A stretch of DNA of 64,000 bases, taken from positions 1 to 64,000 of the forward strand of contig JAMPAO010000005.1 of NCBI GenBank assembly GCA_023667165.1, given 5' to 3'. The position numbers and the translations under genes were made by a program. The DNA is from Ruminococcus sp. (GTDB taxonomy: Bacteria > Bacillota > Clostridia > Oscillospirales > Ruminococcaceae). Of the stretch, positions 45,311 through 54,652 are shown piece after piece (the first letter of the stretch is position 1; the number at the start of each line of letters is the position of its first letter). The notes beneath the pieces are model-generated. The model saw only the letters and a program-made list of their open reading frames with translations, had not been told where the DNA came from and did no database searches.

Positions 45311-45807
45311 TATCTGTTATCCACCTTTTCGGGGTACATATCATGCTCGCACAAGCGGCGGTACGCCATTTCCTCGAATTTGGTACCCTTTCTGCCGTAG
45401 TTGCAGTAGGGATCTATGGATATCCCGCCTCTGGGGGTGAATTTTCCCCATACCTCGATATATTTTGGGTCTGTCAGCTTTATAAGGTCTTTCATGATGA
45501 TATTAACGCAGTCCTCGTGAAAATCTCCGTGATTTCTGAAGCTGAAAAGATACAGCTTCAGCGATTTGGATTCCACCATTTTTATATCGGGGATATATGA
45601 AATATATATCGACGCGAAATCGGGCTGCCCCGTAATGGGACACAGGCTTGTAAATTCGGGGCAGTTGAATTTCACAAAATAATCGTTTTCCCGATGCTTG
45701 TTGACAAAGGTTTCCAGGACATGGGGAGCGTAATCGGCGGGATACTGCGTTTTCCCGTTTCCCAGCAGGCTTATGCCCTGCTTTTCCTCTGCGCTTCTGC
45801 CTTTCAT
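45310..45807 (-). CDS. queF: NADPH-dependent 7-cyano-7-deazaguanine reductase
   Basis: 165 residues, the type I (unimodular) QueF length. Reduces preQ0 to preQ1 in queuosine synthesis for tRNA. The catalytic cysteine is in [15 protein letters not shown], the conserved glutamate-containing segment is [10 protein letters not shown], and [11 protein letters not shown] follows. The frame is open 12 codons further, but AAAGGAG lies 9 bases before ATG 45807, so that start is chosen. No queC, queD or queE nearby. It is the last gene of a minus-strand run with the oxidoreductase subunits, with no obvious functional link. Confidence 0.93.
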   Translation of the reverse strand: MKGRSAEEKQGISLLGNGKTQYPADYAPHVLETFVNKHRENDYFVKFNCPEFTSLCPITGQPDFASIYISYIPDIKMVESKSLKLYLFSFRNHGDFHEDCVNIIMKDLIKLTDPKYIEVWGKFTPRGGISIDPYCNYGRKGTKFEEMAYRRLCEHDMYPEKVDNR

Positions 45808-45839
45808 GCAGCGATCTCCTTTCCTTGTTTGGGTTACGC

Positions 45840-46373
45840 TCATATATGCTCGTAACCCAAGCGGACAGCTTTAAGATTGTTTTCGATAAGCTGAGCCTTT
45901 TTCGGCGGAACGATCTTTTCCACAGCCGCTTTTATATCGTCAAGGGAAATTATACCCGTTTCCTTTATCAGCTTGCCCAAAAGGATAATATTAGCTCCGC
46001 CCTTCAGTCCGCTGTCCTCCGCAAGCCTTGTGGCGGGGAGCCTAAAGGTCTTTATATCGGTGCGGTTCGTATCCGAATCGACGAGTGTGCTGTCCACAAA
46101 AGCAAAACCCCCGGGTTTTACCGTATCTATGTATTTGACAAAGGACGGCTCGTTCATGACTATCAGTATATCCGGCTCGTCCACTATGGGAGAGCCTATG
46201 GCGCTGTCGGAAAGGCATACCGAGCAGTTGCACGTGCCTCCGCGCATTTCCGGACCGTAGCAGGGCATCCATGATACTTCTCTGCCCGCAAGCATTCCGC
46301 AGTATGCAAGCACCTTTCCCGCAAACAGTATTCCCTGTCCGCCGAAGCCTGCCAGCTCTATTTCGCTTGTCAT
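45840..46373 (-). CDS. 2-oxoacid:ferredoxin oxidoreductase, gamma subunit
   Basis: 177 residues, KorC/VorC-type subunit: [19 protein letters not shown] at the N-terminus is the family hallmark, followed by [20 protein letters not shown]. It forms the complex with the alpha, beta and ferredoxin-like subunits encoded just upstream; the start is 1 base after the beta stop. The enzyme converts a 2-oxoacid and CoA to acyl-CoA with reduction of ferredoxin. Confidence 0.92.
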   Translation of the reverse strand: MTSEIELAGFGGQGILFAGKVLAYCGMLAGREVSWMPCYGPEMRGGTCNCSVCLSDSAIGSPIVDEPDILIVMNEPSFVKYIDTVKPGGFAFVDSTLVDSDTNRTDIKTFRLPATRLAEDSGLKGGANIILLGKLIKETGIISLDDIKAAVEKIVPPKKAQLIENNLKAVRLGYEHI

Positions 46374-46374
46374 C

Positions 46375-47127
46375 TTACTCGACCTCCTTTTGCGCTGTAA
46401 CGTCCTTGTATACTCCCAGCGGATAATAGGGGATCATCTCGGTCTTGACCCGTTCCATAGCCTGCACGGGACTCATTCCCCAGTTGGTGGGGCAGGTGGA
46501 AAGCACCTCGATAAGAGAGAAACCAAGCTTTGCCTTTTGTATCTCAAAACCCTTGCGGATCGCTTTTTTTACGCCGGCGATATGAGCGGGGGAATCAGCC
46601 GCCGTTCTTTCGGCGTATGCCGTGCCGGTGAGGGTTGATACCAGCTCGCATACTTTTACGGGGTATCCCGCGATGGCGGGATCTCTTCCGAAAGGCGTTG
46701 TCTGAGTTACCTGTCCGGGCAGCGTGGTGGGCGCCATCTGACCGCCTGTCATACCGTAAATTGTATTGTTGATGAATATTACTGTGATATTTTCGCCTCT
46801 TGTGGCGGCGTGAACGGTTTCGCAGGTGCCTATGGCGGCAAGATCGCCGTCGCCCTGATAGGTGAATACGAACTTGTCCGGCATGGAGCGTTTCACTCCC
46901 GTTGCCACTGCGGGCGCTCTTCCGTGAGCGGCTTCTATCATATCGCAGGCGAAATAATCATATGACGTAACGGCGCAGCCTACGGGACAGATCCCGACAG
47001 TATCGCCCTCTATGCCCATTTCGTCCATTACCTCCGCTGCGAGCCTGTGTATTATGCCGTGTGTGCAGCCGGGACAGAAATGCATACTTACGTCCTCAAG
47101 GGCGTGAGGTCTTGTATATACAGCCAT
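46375..47127 (-). CDS. 2-oxoacid:ferredoxin oxidoreductase, beta (TPP-binding) subunit
   Basis: 250 residues. FCPGCTHGIIHR at the N-terminus, the thiamine diphosphate motif YQGDGDLAAIG ending near INNTIYGMTGGQMAPTT, as in KorB/VorA. Carries the TPP centre and probably one Fe-S cluster by family precedent. It overlaps the alpha gene by one base. The substrate choice among 2-oxoisovalerate, 2-oxoglutarate and others is not fixed by sequence that I can read. Confidence 0.92.
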   Translation of the reverse strand: MAVYTRPHALEDVSMHFCPGCTHGIIHRLAAEVMDEMGIEGDTVGICPVGCAVTSYDYFACDMIEAAHGRAPAVATGVKRSMPDKFVFTYQGDGDLAAIGTCETVHAATRGENITVIFINNTIYGMTGGQMAPTTLPGQVTQTTPFGRDPAIAGYPVKVCELVSTLTGTAYAERTAADSPAHIAGVKKAIRKGFEIQKAKLGFSLIEVLSTCPTNWGMSPVQAMERVKTEMIPYYPLGVYKDVTAQKEVE

Positions 47128-48194
47128 TATACCGATTCCTCCTTTGCGGTGATCCTTATTTGCTCAAGAATTTCCGCAGGCTTGGGGATCATGCCCCCGG
47201 TGCGTCCGTAGAAGCGCACGGGTCTGCGGCAGCTTATTGCCAGCTTTACGTCGTTTACCATCTGACCCATTGAAAGTTCCACGTCAAGAAAAGCCTTGGC
47301 GGTGTTTGCGGCGTCGGCGTATGTCTTTTCGGGGAACGGCCAAAGGGTGACGGGTCTTATCATGCCCGCCTTTATGCCCTCGGCTCTGGCGGCGTTCACC
47401 GCAGAGCGGATAACTCTCGCCGACGCTCCGTAGCCTGTTACGATGATATCCGCGTCGGAAGTAAGATACTCCTCCGCCTCGGGCAGCTCCGCCTTTACCG
47501 TATCATACCGCTTGAAACGCTCTATGTTTGACTGCTCCAGCTCCTCCGGCTTCAGATACAGAGAATTTACTATATTGTGCTTTCTTTTGTTTTGGTGACC
47601 CGTACACGCCCATGGCTTTTCGGGAGCGTTTCCGATATTTTCGGGAAGTCTGACAGGCTCCATCATCTGACCCATAAGACCGTCGGAAAGTATCATGGCG
47701 GGCATACGGTATTTGTCCGCGTTTTCAAAGGCTCTCACCGTCAGATCCGCCATCTCCTGGACGGAGGAGGGCGCGTATACCAGTATTGAAAAATCTCCGT
47801 GGCCTCCCGCCTTTGTGGCAAGGTAATAATCCGATTGGGCAGGCTGTATGCCGCCCAGTCCCGGACCTCCCCTCTGCACGTTCACTATAACGCAGGGCAG
47901 GTCGCAGCCTGCCGCGTAGGAAATGCCCTCGGATTTAAGGGATATTCCCGGGGAGGATGAAGAGGTCATGGCTCTCACTCCGCTTGCCGCCGCACCGTAA
48001 ACCATGTTTATTGCGGCTATCTCGCTTTCAGCCTGTAAAAACACGCCTCCGCAGGCGTTCATGCGCTTTGCCATATATGCGGCGATCTCGGTCTGCGGCG
48101 TGATGGGGTAGCCGAAATAGCATTTGCAGCCGGCTCTTACGGCAGCCTCCGCAAGAGCCTCGTTGCCTTTCATAAGCATTCTTTCGTCGGACAA
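47127..48194 (-). CDS. vorB: 2-oxoacid:ferredoxin oxidoreductase, alpha subunit (VorB-like)
   Basis: 355 residues. GNEALAEAAVRAGCKCYFGY and PITPQTEIAAYM, with ESEIAAINMVYGAAASGVRA, mark the alpha subunit; this form is generally annotated VorB (3-methyl-2-oxobutanoate dehydrogenase) in Clostridia, oxidising branched-chain 2-oxoacids to acyl-CoA. Start TTG 48194 follows AAAGGAA at about 10 bases; ATG 48179 is an alternative. Operon order ferredoxin-alpha-beta-gamma is standard for these complexes. Confidence 0.9.
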   Translation of the reverse strand: MSDERMLMKGNEALAEAAVRAGCKCYFGYPITPQTEIAAYMAKRMNACGGVFLQAESEIAAINMVYGAAASGVRAMTSSSSPGISLKSEGISYAAGCDLPCVIVNVQRGGPGLGGIQPAQSDYYLATKAGGHGDFSILVYAPSSVQEMADLTVRAFENADKYRMPAMILSDGLMGQMMEPVRLPENIGNAPEKPWACTGHQNKRKHNIVNSLYLKPEELEQSNIERFKRYDTVKAELPEAEEYLTSDADIIVTGYGASARVIRSAVNAARAEGIKAGMIRPVTLWPFPEKTYADAANTAKAFLDVELSMGQMVNDVKLAISCRRPVRFYGRTGGMIPKPAEILEQIRITAKEESV

Positions 48195-48226
48195 TTTATT
48201 TCATTCCTTTCCTGTGTCGATTTGCT

Positions 48227-48433
48227 TTACTTTTCAACTTCTATCGCGCAGTCGGGGCATACCGTAAAGCACAGCGCGCAGCCTATGCATTTGCTTTCGT
48301 CGCTGCATTCCGCGGGACAGTAACCCTTTGCCGTTCTGATATCCTTTCGGATAACGATGATCTTTTTCGGACAGACAGAAACGCACAGAGAGCAGCCCTT
48401 GCAGCGCTCCCTGTTCACAGTCATTTTAGCCAT
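48227..48433 (-). CDS. 2x[4Fe-4S] ferredoxin-like delta subunit
   Basis: 68 residues with two cluster motifs, CKGCSLCVSVCPKKI and CIGCALCFTVCPDC, each binding a [4Fe-4S] cluster. Electron-transfer subunit of the 2-oxoacid oxidoreductase encoded next. The frame extends 28 codons further upstream, but AAGGGAG lies 7 bases before ATG 48433, giving MAKMTVNRERC, the normal N-terminus for this subunit. Confidence 0.92.
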   Translation of the reverse strand: MAKMTVNRERCKGCSLCVSVCPKKIIVIRKDIRTAKGYCPAECSDESKCIGCALCFTVCPDCAIEVEK

Positions 48434-48476
48434 ATGTACACTCCCTTGCCGCAGGGATCGGAATAAGGCTGTATCC

Positions 48477-49145
48477 TTACATTTCCGTATCCCATACATT
48501 TTTAATATATATTTCAACGGGGAAAAACTTATCCCCGGAAATTTCCCTGCATTTTCTTATTTTTGGGAACGTATGGCAGAATACGGGCAGTCCTGTCAGC
48601 TCCGAGATCCTTTCCGCATACGCCGTTCCCTCCGCGATGATCCTTTCGTCCGTTTCAAAGCCCAGATTGGTGTTGTTTACTATGCCCGTTGCTCTTAAAC
48701 CGCAGGCGTTCTCTATCTCTCTCATAGCCGCTTCCGCCTCGCGGGGGGTGCGGGTCAGAAAACGCCGGCAGTTGACTACGTAAAGTATTTCCGTTTCATC
48801 GGTACGCTCACGAAGAAATTCCCTGTATTTTCCCAAGGGATAAGCGCCCGCCTCATCTCCGCCCAGGTCGATCACCAAATTCGCGCCGCTGCCGTAAAGG
48901 GCGGGTATATCGTAATCCAGCACGGGCACGTCAAGATTGCTCCCGGCATACATGGGCGAGATCAGGCGCACGCCTTTTTCGCGGAATACCGTTTCCAGAT
49001 CTGCTGTGCGGTAATAGGGATTGACCGTGTCCATATCCGCAACAGCAGCTTCAAAACCCTCTTCCGCGCATTTTACGGCGTAATTTGCGGCAAAGGTGGA
49101 TTTGCCGCTGCCATAATGGCCGCATATTACCGTGATCCTTTTCAA
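48477..49145 (-). CDS. P-loop ATP-binding protein (MinD/CooC-like)
   Basis: 222 residues. Walker A GHYGSGKSTFAANYA (residues about 8-22), then VADMDTVNPYYRTADL and the Walker B-like LVIDLGGDEAG. It belongs to the SIMIBI P-loop group related to CooC/Mrp/MinD. Start appears to be TTG 49145, just after the FakA stop. It stands between the DAK2 gene and the oxidoreductase genes. A role in cofactor or cluster insertion into the neighbouring complex is imaginable, but only from context. Confidence 0.82.
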   Translation of the reverse strand: MKRITVICGHYGSGKSTFAANYAVKCAEEGFEAAVADMDTVNPYYRTADLETVFREKGVRLISPMYAGSNLDVPVLDYDIPALYGSGANLVIDLGGDEAGAYPLGKYREFLRERTDETEILYVVNCRRFLTRTPREAEAAMREIENACGLRATGIVNNTNLGFETDERIIAEGTAYAERISELTGLPVFCHTFPKIRKCREISGDKFFPVEIYIKNVWDTEM

Positions 49146-49149
49146 ATAA

Positions 49150-50811
49150 TCACCCTGCCTCTACCGAGATGATATAGTAGTATACGGGCTGACCTCCGTT
49201 TATAAAATTGACGTCAAGACCGGACAGCTTGGAGCGGATTATCTTTTCAAGCTCTTCCGCCCTGTCCTTTGTGATATCGCCGCCGTACATGACGGTGACA
49301 AATTCCGCGCTGCCCTTCAGGTTTTTGACGAGCTTGCGTACGAGCTTGTATGCCGCCCTTGTAACGTCCCTGTCGATAAAGGACAGCCGTCCGTTTTCAA
49401 GGGCAAGGATATCGCCCGATCTTATTTCGTGTCCGCTGAAGCTGCTGTCCCGCGCGGCAAAGGTCACAAGACCCGACTGCACTTTTTCCGCCGCAATGGT
49501 CATGTTCATGCGGTTGGCGTCAAGATCCAGATCGGGGTCGAAGTTCATCATGGCTGACATTCCCTGAGGGACGGACGTAGTTCTCAGCACGCACATTGTC
49601 TTTTCCGACAGCTTCATCGCCTGCTCCGCCGCCATGATGATGTTCTTGTTATTGGGCAGGATAAAGACCGTTTCGGCGGGAACGGAATATACGGCTCTCA
49701 GAATATCGTCCGCAGAGGGATTCATGGTCTGACCGCCCTTTACTATGCGGTCCGCGCCCAGATCCCTGAACATACTCTCAACGCCGTTTCCGTTTGCCAC
49801 GGCGACAAAGCCGAAGCGCTTTTCGGGAGGAACGGGAACGGGTTTTTCGTTTGCGGCTTTTTTCTCCGCAGTCCGCTTTTCTCTTTGCAGACGCATATTG
49901 TCTATCTTTATATTGCACAGAGAGCCGAAAGTAAGTCCCTTTTCAATGGCAAGTCCCGGATTGTCGGTGTGTACGTGGACCTTTATTATGTCGTCGTCGT
50001 CGACTACCACAACACAGTCGCCCACAGTACTCAGATATGTCCTTAATTCCGCAGGGGGAGCGGCGTTTTCCTTTACGTTCACGATAAATTCCGTGCAGTA
50101 GCCGTAGGTTATCTCCGCGCTGTCGTCGTCTTTGACGGCAAAGGAATACTTATCCTCGGAGGCTGCGCGGAGACTCGGAGCGGCGGTTCTCGGCTCGCCC
50201 CTGAACGCTCTGAGCATTTCCTTGAAAATTATGACAAGACCCTTTCCGCCCGCGTCGACCACCCCCGCTTTTTTGAGGATGGGGAGCTGCTCCGGGGTTT
50301 TTTCCAGCGCCGCTTCCGCCGCCTTGCATACGTCCGACCACAGCGCTATGGGGTCGTTTGTGAGGAATGATACCTTTCTTGCCTTTTCCGCGCTTGCCCT
50401 CGCAACGGTCAGTATAGTACCCTCGACCGGCTTCATTACCGACTTGTAAGCCGCCTCCACGCCTGCTTCCAGCGCGTTGGCAAGATCGTCGCAGCCTGCC
50501 AGGCTTTTTCCCGCAAGACCCTTTGAAAAACCCTTGAACAGCAGGGAGGTTATTACTCCCGAATTGCCCCTTGCGCCCCTCAGCATTGCCGACGCGGCGC
50601 AGGAAGCCACACTGTCTATATCCTCGCTGTCGCTTAAACCCTGAAGCTCGTTCATGGCGTTTGACAGGGTAAGGGACATATTTGTACCGGTATCGCCGTC
50701 GGGTACGGGATAAACGTTAAGCTCGTCCACCTGTTTTTTCATATCCGACAGGGTAAGCGAAGCCGAAATAATCGAAGCTTTAAGCATTTTGCCGCTGATC
50801 AACGAAATCAT
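49150..50811 (-). CDS. fakA: DAK2-domain fatty acid kinase subunit A-like protein (FakA/YloV)
   Basis: 553 residues. N-terminal DAK2 ATP-binding domain with LNVYPVPDGDTGTNMSLTL and MLRGARGNSGVITS; a middle domain with VHVHTDNPGLAIE; and a C-terminal DegV-like region, together the usual FakA layout. FakA phosphorylates fatty acids held by FakB (DegV) proteins. No FakB gene is in the window. ATG 50811 gives MISLISGKML, but GAGAGG abuts it; a TTG three codons later (50802) has better spacing and may be the true start. An Asp23-type gene, often found before FakA, is not present. Confidence 0.88.
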   Translation of the reverse strand: MISLISGKMLKASIISASLTLSDMKKQVDELNVYPVPDGDTGTNMSLTLSNAMNELQGLSDSEDIDSVASCAASAMLRGARGNSGVITSLLFKGFSKGLAGKSLAGCDDLANALEAGVEAAYKSVMKPVEGTILTVARASAEKARKVSFLTNDPIALWSDVCKAAEAALEKTPEQLPILKKAGVVDAGGKGLVIIFKEMLRAFRGEPRTAAPSLRAASEDKYSFAVKDDDSAEITYGYCTEFIVNVKENAAPPAELRTYLSTVGDCVVVVDDDDIIKVHVHTDNPGLAIEKGLTFGSLCNIKIDNMRLQREKRTAEKKAANEKPVPVPPEKRFGFVAVANGNGVESMFRDLGADRIVKGGQTMNPSADDILRAVYSVPAETVFILPNNKNIIMAAEQAMKLSEKTMCVLRTTSVPQGMSAMMNFDPDLDLDANRMNMTIAAEKVQSGLVTFAARDSSFSGHEIRSGDILALENGRLSFIDRDVTRAAYKLVRKLVKNLKGSAEFVTVMYGGDITKDRAEELEKIIRSKLSGLDVNFINGGQPVYYYIISVEAG

Positions 50812-50878
50812 CCTCTCAAGCAGGATGTGAATTTTATAAATAAATGCACATTATCCGCAAAAAAATCATATAAAAAAC

Positions 50879-50907
50879 ATTATATCACATTATTATTATA
50901 ATTTCCA
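50879..50907 (-). promoter_or_regulatory. promoter of the fakA/vor/queF operon
   Basis: On the minus strand: -35 TGGAAA (50907-50902), 17-base spacer, -10 TATAAT (50884-50879) preceded by TGA. A 60-base leader to fakA would result. Confidence 0.6.
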
Positions 50908-51030
50908 CAGTAATTAATGAATAATTATAAACAATTACGGCAATTTATGGATATAAACGCAGCTTTTCCCGAAGCCTGTTACAAAATAAAATCAAAAAAA
51001 CACAAATTAATTACAAAACAGAGCAAACGG

Positions 51031-51059
51031 TTGAAATCGGCAAAAAAATATGGTACAAT
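51031..51059 (+). promoter_or_regulatory. promoter of the fibronectin-III gene
   Basis: -35 TTGAAA (51031-51036), 17-base spacer, -10 TACAAT (51054-51059) preceded by TGG. It lies about 55 bases before the start. Confidence 0.7.
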
Positions 51060-51122
51060 AATCATGGGCAAGAAAATTATGCTTTGAAAATATTCAACCG
51101 TTTCCCGAAAGGAGTAATATTT

Positions 51123-52304
51123 ATGAAATATTTCAAAAAAATAGCGGCGTCCATGCTCGCGGTCATCGCGGTAACGGCGTCCTCGGTTCCGGCGCTTGAA
51201 GGCTTCGGAGCGCCTGCGGTATGCGCGGTGAATACCGATTATGCGAATTTTGCCACGTATTCCTACGCAAAAAATGTCAGTCCCGTTCCCTACAGGAACT
51301 GCGTAAAAATAAGCTGGACCGCGGAGGATATGGCGGATTATTACCTGATACAGATATGCAGGACCGACGGTACAAAGGTCAGCACGGTGCGCGCCGCAAA
51401 GGGAGAAACGTCCGTTGTATATGCCTATTCCGCGCTGCCCTTGGGCAGGGATATCAACGGAAAGACCGTTGACACCGTATATGCCGTAAGCGTCGTCGCC
51501 GTGACCGGCAATGTTATCGAGGAAAATATAGTTCCGTTCATCGACAGCTCGGCGCAGTTTACGCTCAAGCAGGATATGAGCGGATACGAAAGCTACGGCG
51601 CGCCGAAGAACATAAAGGCAAAGTGCGGTCAGAACAGCGTTACCCTTAGCTGGGAAAACTCCGCGTCGGACGGCGCGTATACAAACACTTTCAGAGTAAA
51701 GCTCACCGACAGCGCGGGCAAGACCGTGGCTTACATTGATACAAAGGCCACGTCCGTCACCGTAAACGGTCTGCTTTACGGCAACACATACACCGCCGCC
51801 ATTACAAACGTTACATACGACGCTGCGGTTTATGCAAGCATTACCGTCAAACCCTCGGAAACGGGATCCTCCGTGTCGGTTTCGGGCAGCGAAACGGCGC
51901 AGCCGATAGCGTCCGCCTCCTCCTCTTCCGTTCCCGTAATGGAGATGCCCGCCGACTTGAATAATACCGCCGTTCTCTCTTCTCCGAAAAATCTCAAGGC
52001 TGTAAGCGGAGTTAAAAAGATCACTCTTTCATGGGATAAGGTGTCCGGCGCGGACGGATACAGAGTTTACATCTACGACGAAGCGAAGCAGGCTTACGTC
52101 AGATACAAGACAGTCCGTTCAAACAGATGCACCGTAACCGGTCTTGTGGGCGAAAAGGACTATAAGTTCCGCGTTGCGGGCGTGGTCTACAACAAATCCA
52201 CGGGCAAGTATTCTCCGGGTTATGCGTGCAAGGCGATAACCGCGCGTTCCGTGGGAAGCGGAGAGCTTCACTACGTTCCCGCTCAGAACAAGTATTCCGA
52301 ATAA
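51123..52304 (+). CDS. secreted protein with fibronectin type III domains
   Basis: 393 residues. A signal peptide is clear: MKYFKKIAASMLAVIAVTAS followed by a likely cleavage near residue 30-38 (APAVCA). Three fibronectin-III-like repeats follow (about 60-150, 165-255, 295-385), the last two starting YGAPKNIKAKCGQ and SSPKNLKAVSGVKKITLSWD. A Ser-rich linker precedes the third. No cell-wall anchor or enzymatic domain is visible, so it is probably extracellular or loosely surface bound. AAAGGAG lies before ATG 51123; a 13-codon upstream extension is rejected because the signal peptide would be displaced. Confidence 0.88.
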   Translation: MKYFKKIAASMLAVIAVTASSVPALEGFGAPAVCAVNTDYANFATYSYAKNVSPVPYRNCVKISWTAEDMADYYLIQICRTDGTKVSTVRAAKGETSVVYAYSALPLGRDINGKTVDTVYAVSVVAVTGNVIEENIVPFIDSSAQFTLKQDMSGYESYGAPKNIKAKCGQNSVTLSWENSASDGAYTNTFRVKLTDSAGKTVAYIDTKATSVTVNGLLYGNTYTAAITNVTYDAAVYASITVKPSETGSSVSVSGSETAQPIASASSSSVPVMEMPADLNNTAVLSSPKNLKAVSGVKKITLSWDKVSGADGYRVYIYDEAKQAYVRYKTVRSNRCTVTGLVGEKDYKFRVAGVVYNKSTGKYSPGYACKAITARSVGSGELHYVPAQNKYSE

Positions 52305-52323
52305 CGCAGCGAAAGCGTTTTTT
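52303..52323 (+). terminator. short intrinsic terminator after the fibronectin-III gene
   Basis: AACGC (52303-52307) and GCGTT (52315-52319) with a 7-base loop, running into a T-run. It is followed at once by a second hairpin. Confidence 0.55.
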
Positions 52324-52362
52324 CAATGCCGCCGGAGTTTTTTCCGGCGGCATTGATTTTGT
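52324..52362 (+). terminator. strong intrinsic terminator after the fibronectin-III gene
   Basis: CAATGCCGCCGGA (52324-52336) pairs perfectly with TCCGGCGGCATTG (52343-52355) with a 6-base T-rich loop, followed by ATTTTGT. Confidence 0.8.
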
Positions 52363-52530
52363 CTGCGGACGGTTGGCGGCGCCGGAAAATTGCTCCGCTG
52401 ATTTTACATATATTTAATATAATCGACATAATAATATAACAAGTATACGCCATACTCTGATGTATAATAATAACATATATATAAAATCTTCACTTTTCGA
52501 TGAAATAATACAAAAGAGAGGGTACATATA

Positions 52531-54507
52531 ATGGCAAAGAGAAAAACAATACGCCAAAGGATAATACGCAGCGCGCTGCTTATCGCGCTCATTCCGCTGG
52601 TGATCCTTGCAGCGTCCAATATGGGTTCCACTGTGGTCATCATCAAAAGCATAGTGAGAACCAACGTGCAGAAAATGATGGAGCTTGCATCCGGCAGCGT
52701 GACGTGGGAGCTGGACGATTACATAAACATTGCCGCCGATATGGGAACTACGGTTCTCATGGGCAGCGACTCCACTACCGACGAAAGGCGCGCAGAGATA
52801 CTTGCCGACAAGGCAGCCATGCACGATCTGGAGAGAGGCAACTACATCCATCTCGACGGCTCGGGTATTGACGGCAACAACTACAGCGACAGAGAGTATT
52901 TCCAGCAGAGCCTTAAGGGAAATACATGGGTGTCCGAGCCTGTGGTTTCCAAGGTCACCGGAAAGCTGACGATCATCATTTCCGCCCCCGTCTGGAAGGA
53001 CGGCAAGCAGGGTACGGAGGTCGTAGGCGTTTGTTACTTTGTACCTCACGAGGAATTCCTCAATGATATGATGCGAGAGCTTAAAGTAAGCGACAACAGC
53101 GACGCGTATATAATCGACAAGAACGGCAATACCATTGCAGCTACCGATATATCGAGAATAAAGAATGCCGAGAACATTGAGGACAACGCCTTGTCCGATC
53201 CCAACATCAAGGCACAGGCGGAGATACACTCGAAAATGAGAGCGGGCGAGTCGGGGTTTGAGGAGGCTGTTATCAACAACGAACAGCACTACATGGCTTA
53301 TGCTTCTCTTGCCAATACCAACGGCTGGTCTTTGGCTGTACACGCACCCGAAAACGACTTTTTCAGCCTTATGAGAATATCCCTTATAATTACAGTGGGT
53401 GTAATGATTATAGGCGCAATAGGCACGGTAATTTCAGCCACAAAGCTGGGCAACAGGATAGGCGAGCCGGTTCAGAAAATCACAAAGAGATTGGTGCAGC
53501 TCGCTTCCGGAGATCTTTCCACTCCCGCTCCCGTTATAGAGGATCAGACGGAGGTCGGGATCCTTGCGGAGGAAACCAATATCCTTATAAACAATCTGAA
53601 TAACATTATCAACGACATGAAGCGGGTCATGGGTCAGCTTGCGGACGGCAATCTTGCCATAAAAGCCGACGAGGGCATAGAGCTTTATGTGGGAGATTTC
53701 AGACAGCTCGTTATGGATACGTCGAAAATGGCTGTGGATCTGAGAGGATCCATCAGACAGATCAACGACAGTGCAGGTCAGGTGGATTCAAGCGCGGGTC
53801 AGCTTTCAAACGGCGCGCAGGCTATCGCCCAGGGCGCAACGCAGCAGGCTTCCACTATAGACGATCTTGCGGAAATGCTCCATGATATTTCCGGTCACGT
53901 AAACGCCAACCAGGACAACTGCAACAAGGCAAAGGAGCTTTCCGATGCCGCAAAGGAAAACGTAAAGACCGCTTCGAACAAATCCGCACAGCTTCATGAC
54001 GCTATTTCGGATATCCGCAAGGCGTCCGAGAGCATTTACAAGATCATGCAGACTATCGACGATATAGCGTTCCAGACGAATATACTCGCCCTTAATGCCG
54101 CAGTCGAGGCGGCAAGAGCGGGAACAGCCGGCAAGGGATTTGCGGTAGTCGCAGACGAGGTAAGAAGCCTTGCTTCAAAGTCCTCCGACGCCGTAAAAGA
54201 GTCCTCAAAGCTCATCACGCAGTCCAACAATTCCGTTAAGAGAGGCGTTGCCATAGCGGACGAAATGGCGGAGGCAATGCTTGCGGTGGATAAGTGTACG
54301 GGTGAGGTTTCAAGCATTGTAGATCTCGTTGCCGAGGCAGGCATAGAGCAGGCAAGCAACATTGAAAAGATCACCGTGGGTATCGATCAGATCGCTGCGG
54401 TAATCCAGAACAACACAGCTACGGCGGAAGAAACTGCCGCAGCTTCCGAGGAGCTTAACAGCCAGGCAAGTCTGCTTAATGAAATGGTCGGATTCTACAG
54501 CATATAA
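52531..54507 (+). CDS. methyl-accepting chemotaxis protein with dCache-type sensor
   Basis: 658 residues. Membrane segment about 13-38, an extracytoplasmic dCache-like sensor domain (GSGIDGNNYSDREYFQQSLKG, VSEPVVSKVTGKLTIIISAP-type segment), second membrane segment about 284-306, HAMP (about 307-360), and a cytoplasmic signalling domain with the conserved tip DIAFQTNILALNAAVEAARA near residue 510. Senses an extracellular ligand and controls CheA. GAGAGGG precedes the ATG. It stands alone with its own terminator. Ligand unknown. It suggests the organism is motile or uses a chemosensory system. Confidence 0.94.
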   Translation: MAKRKTIRQRIIRSALLIALIPLVILAASNMGSTVVIIKSIVRTNVQKMMELASGSVTWELDDYINIAADMGTTVLMGSDSTTDERRAEILADKAAMHDLERGNYIHLDGSGIDGNNYSDREYFQQSLKGNTWVSEPVVSKVTGKLTIIISAPVWKDGKQGTEVVGVCYFVPHEEFLNDMMRELKVSDNSDAYIIDKNGNTIAATDISRIKNAENIEDNALSDPNIKAQAEIHSKMRAGESGFEEAVINNEQHYMAYASLANTNGWSLAVHAPENDFFSLMRISLIITVGVMIIGAIGTVISATKLGNRIGEPVQKITKRLVQLASGDLSTPAPVIEDQTEVGILAEETNILINNLNNIINDMKRVMGQLADGNLAIKADEGIELYVGDFRQLVMDTSKMAVDLRGSIRQINDSAGQVDSSAGQLSNGAQAIAQGATQQASTIDDLAEMLHDISGHVNANQDNCNKAKELSDAAKENVKTASNKSAQLHDAISDIRKASESIYKIMQTIDDIAFQTNILALNAAVEAARAGTAGKGFAVVADEVRSLASKSSDAVKESSKLITQSNNSVKRGVAIADEMAEAMLAVDKCTGEVSSIVDLVAEAGIEQASNIEKITVGIDQIAAVIQNNTATAEETAAASEELNSQASLLNEMVGFYSI

Positions 54508-54524
54508 CAGGACATAAAAATTAT

Positions 54525-54560
54525 CGCTGCGGGCAAGGTTCCTTGCCTGCAGCGTTTTTT
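54525..54560 (+). terminator. intrinsic terminator of the chemotaxis receptor gene
   Basis: CGCTGCGGGCAAGG (54525-54538) pairs with CCTTGCCTGCAGCG (54541-54554), one mismatch, with a T6 tail (54555-54560). Confidence 0.88.
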
Positions 54561-54591
54561 ATACAGTTCTTCTAAATCGTGCGGAAACGCG

Positions 54592-54634
54592 GGTACGTAT
54601 CATTTTGAGCCTGTATCACGGCATGATACGTACC
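54592..54634. other. 11-bp perfect dyad between convergent genes
   Basis: GGTACGTATCA (54592-54602) is the exact reverse complement of TGATACGTACC (54624-54634). An inner GTATCA (54613-54618) can also pair with TGATAC, giving two alternative stems. Probably a bidirectional terminator for the minus-strand gene, but T-runs are weak. Confidence 0.5.
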
Positions 54635-54652
54635 TTTCATTTCCTTTGAGGA

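Larger units (their letters stand above)
50812..51122. other. divergent intergenic region
   Basis: 311 AT-rich bases between fakA (minus) and the fibronectin-III gene (plus), with one promoter for each direction (50879-50907 minus, 51031-51059 plus). No coding frame or RNA gene seen. Confidence 0.6.

Noticed and set aside
51221..51472. Small plus-strand frame inside the fibronectin-III gene
   Set aside because: Overlaps a gene with signal peptide and clear domains; no separate ribosome site.
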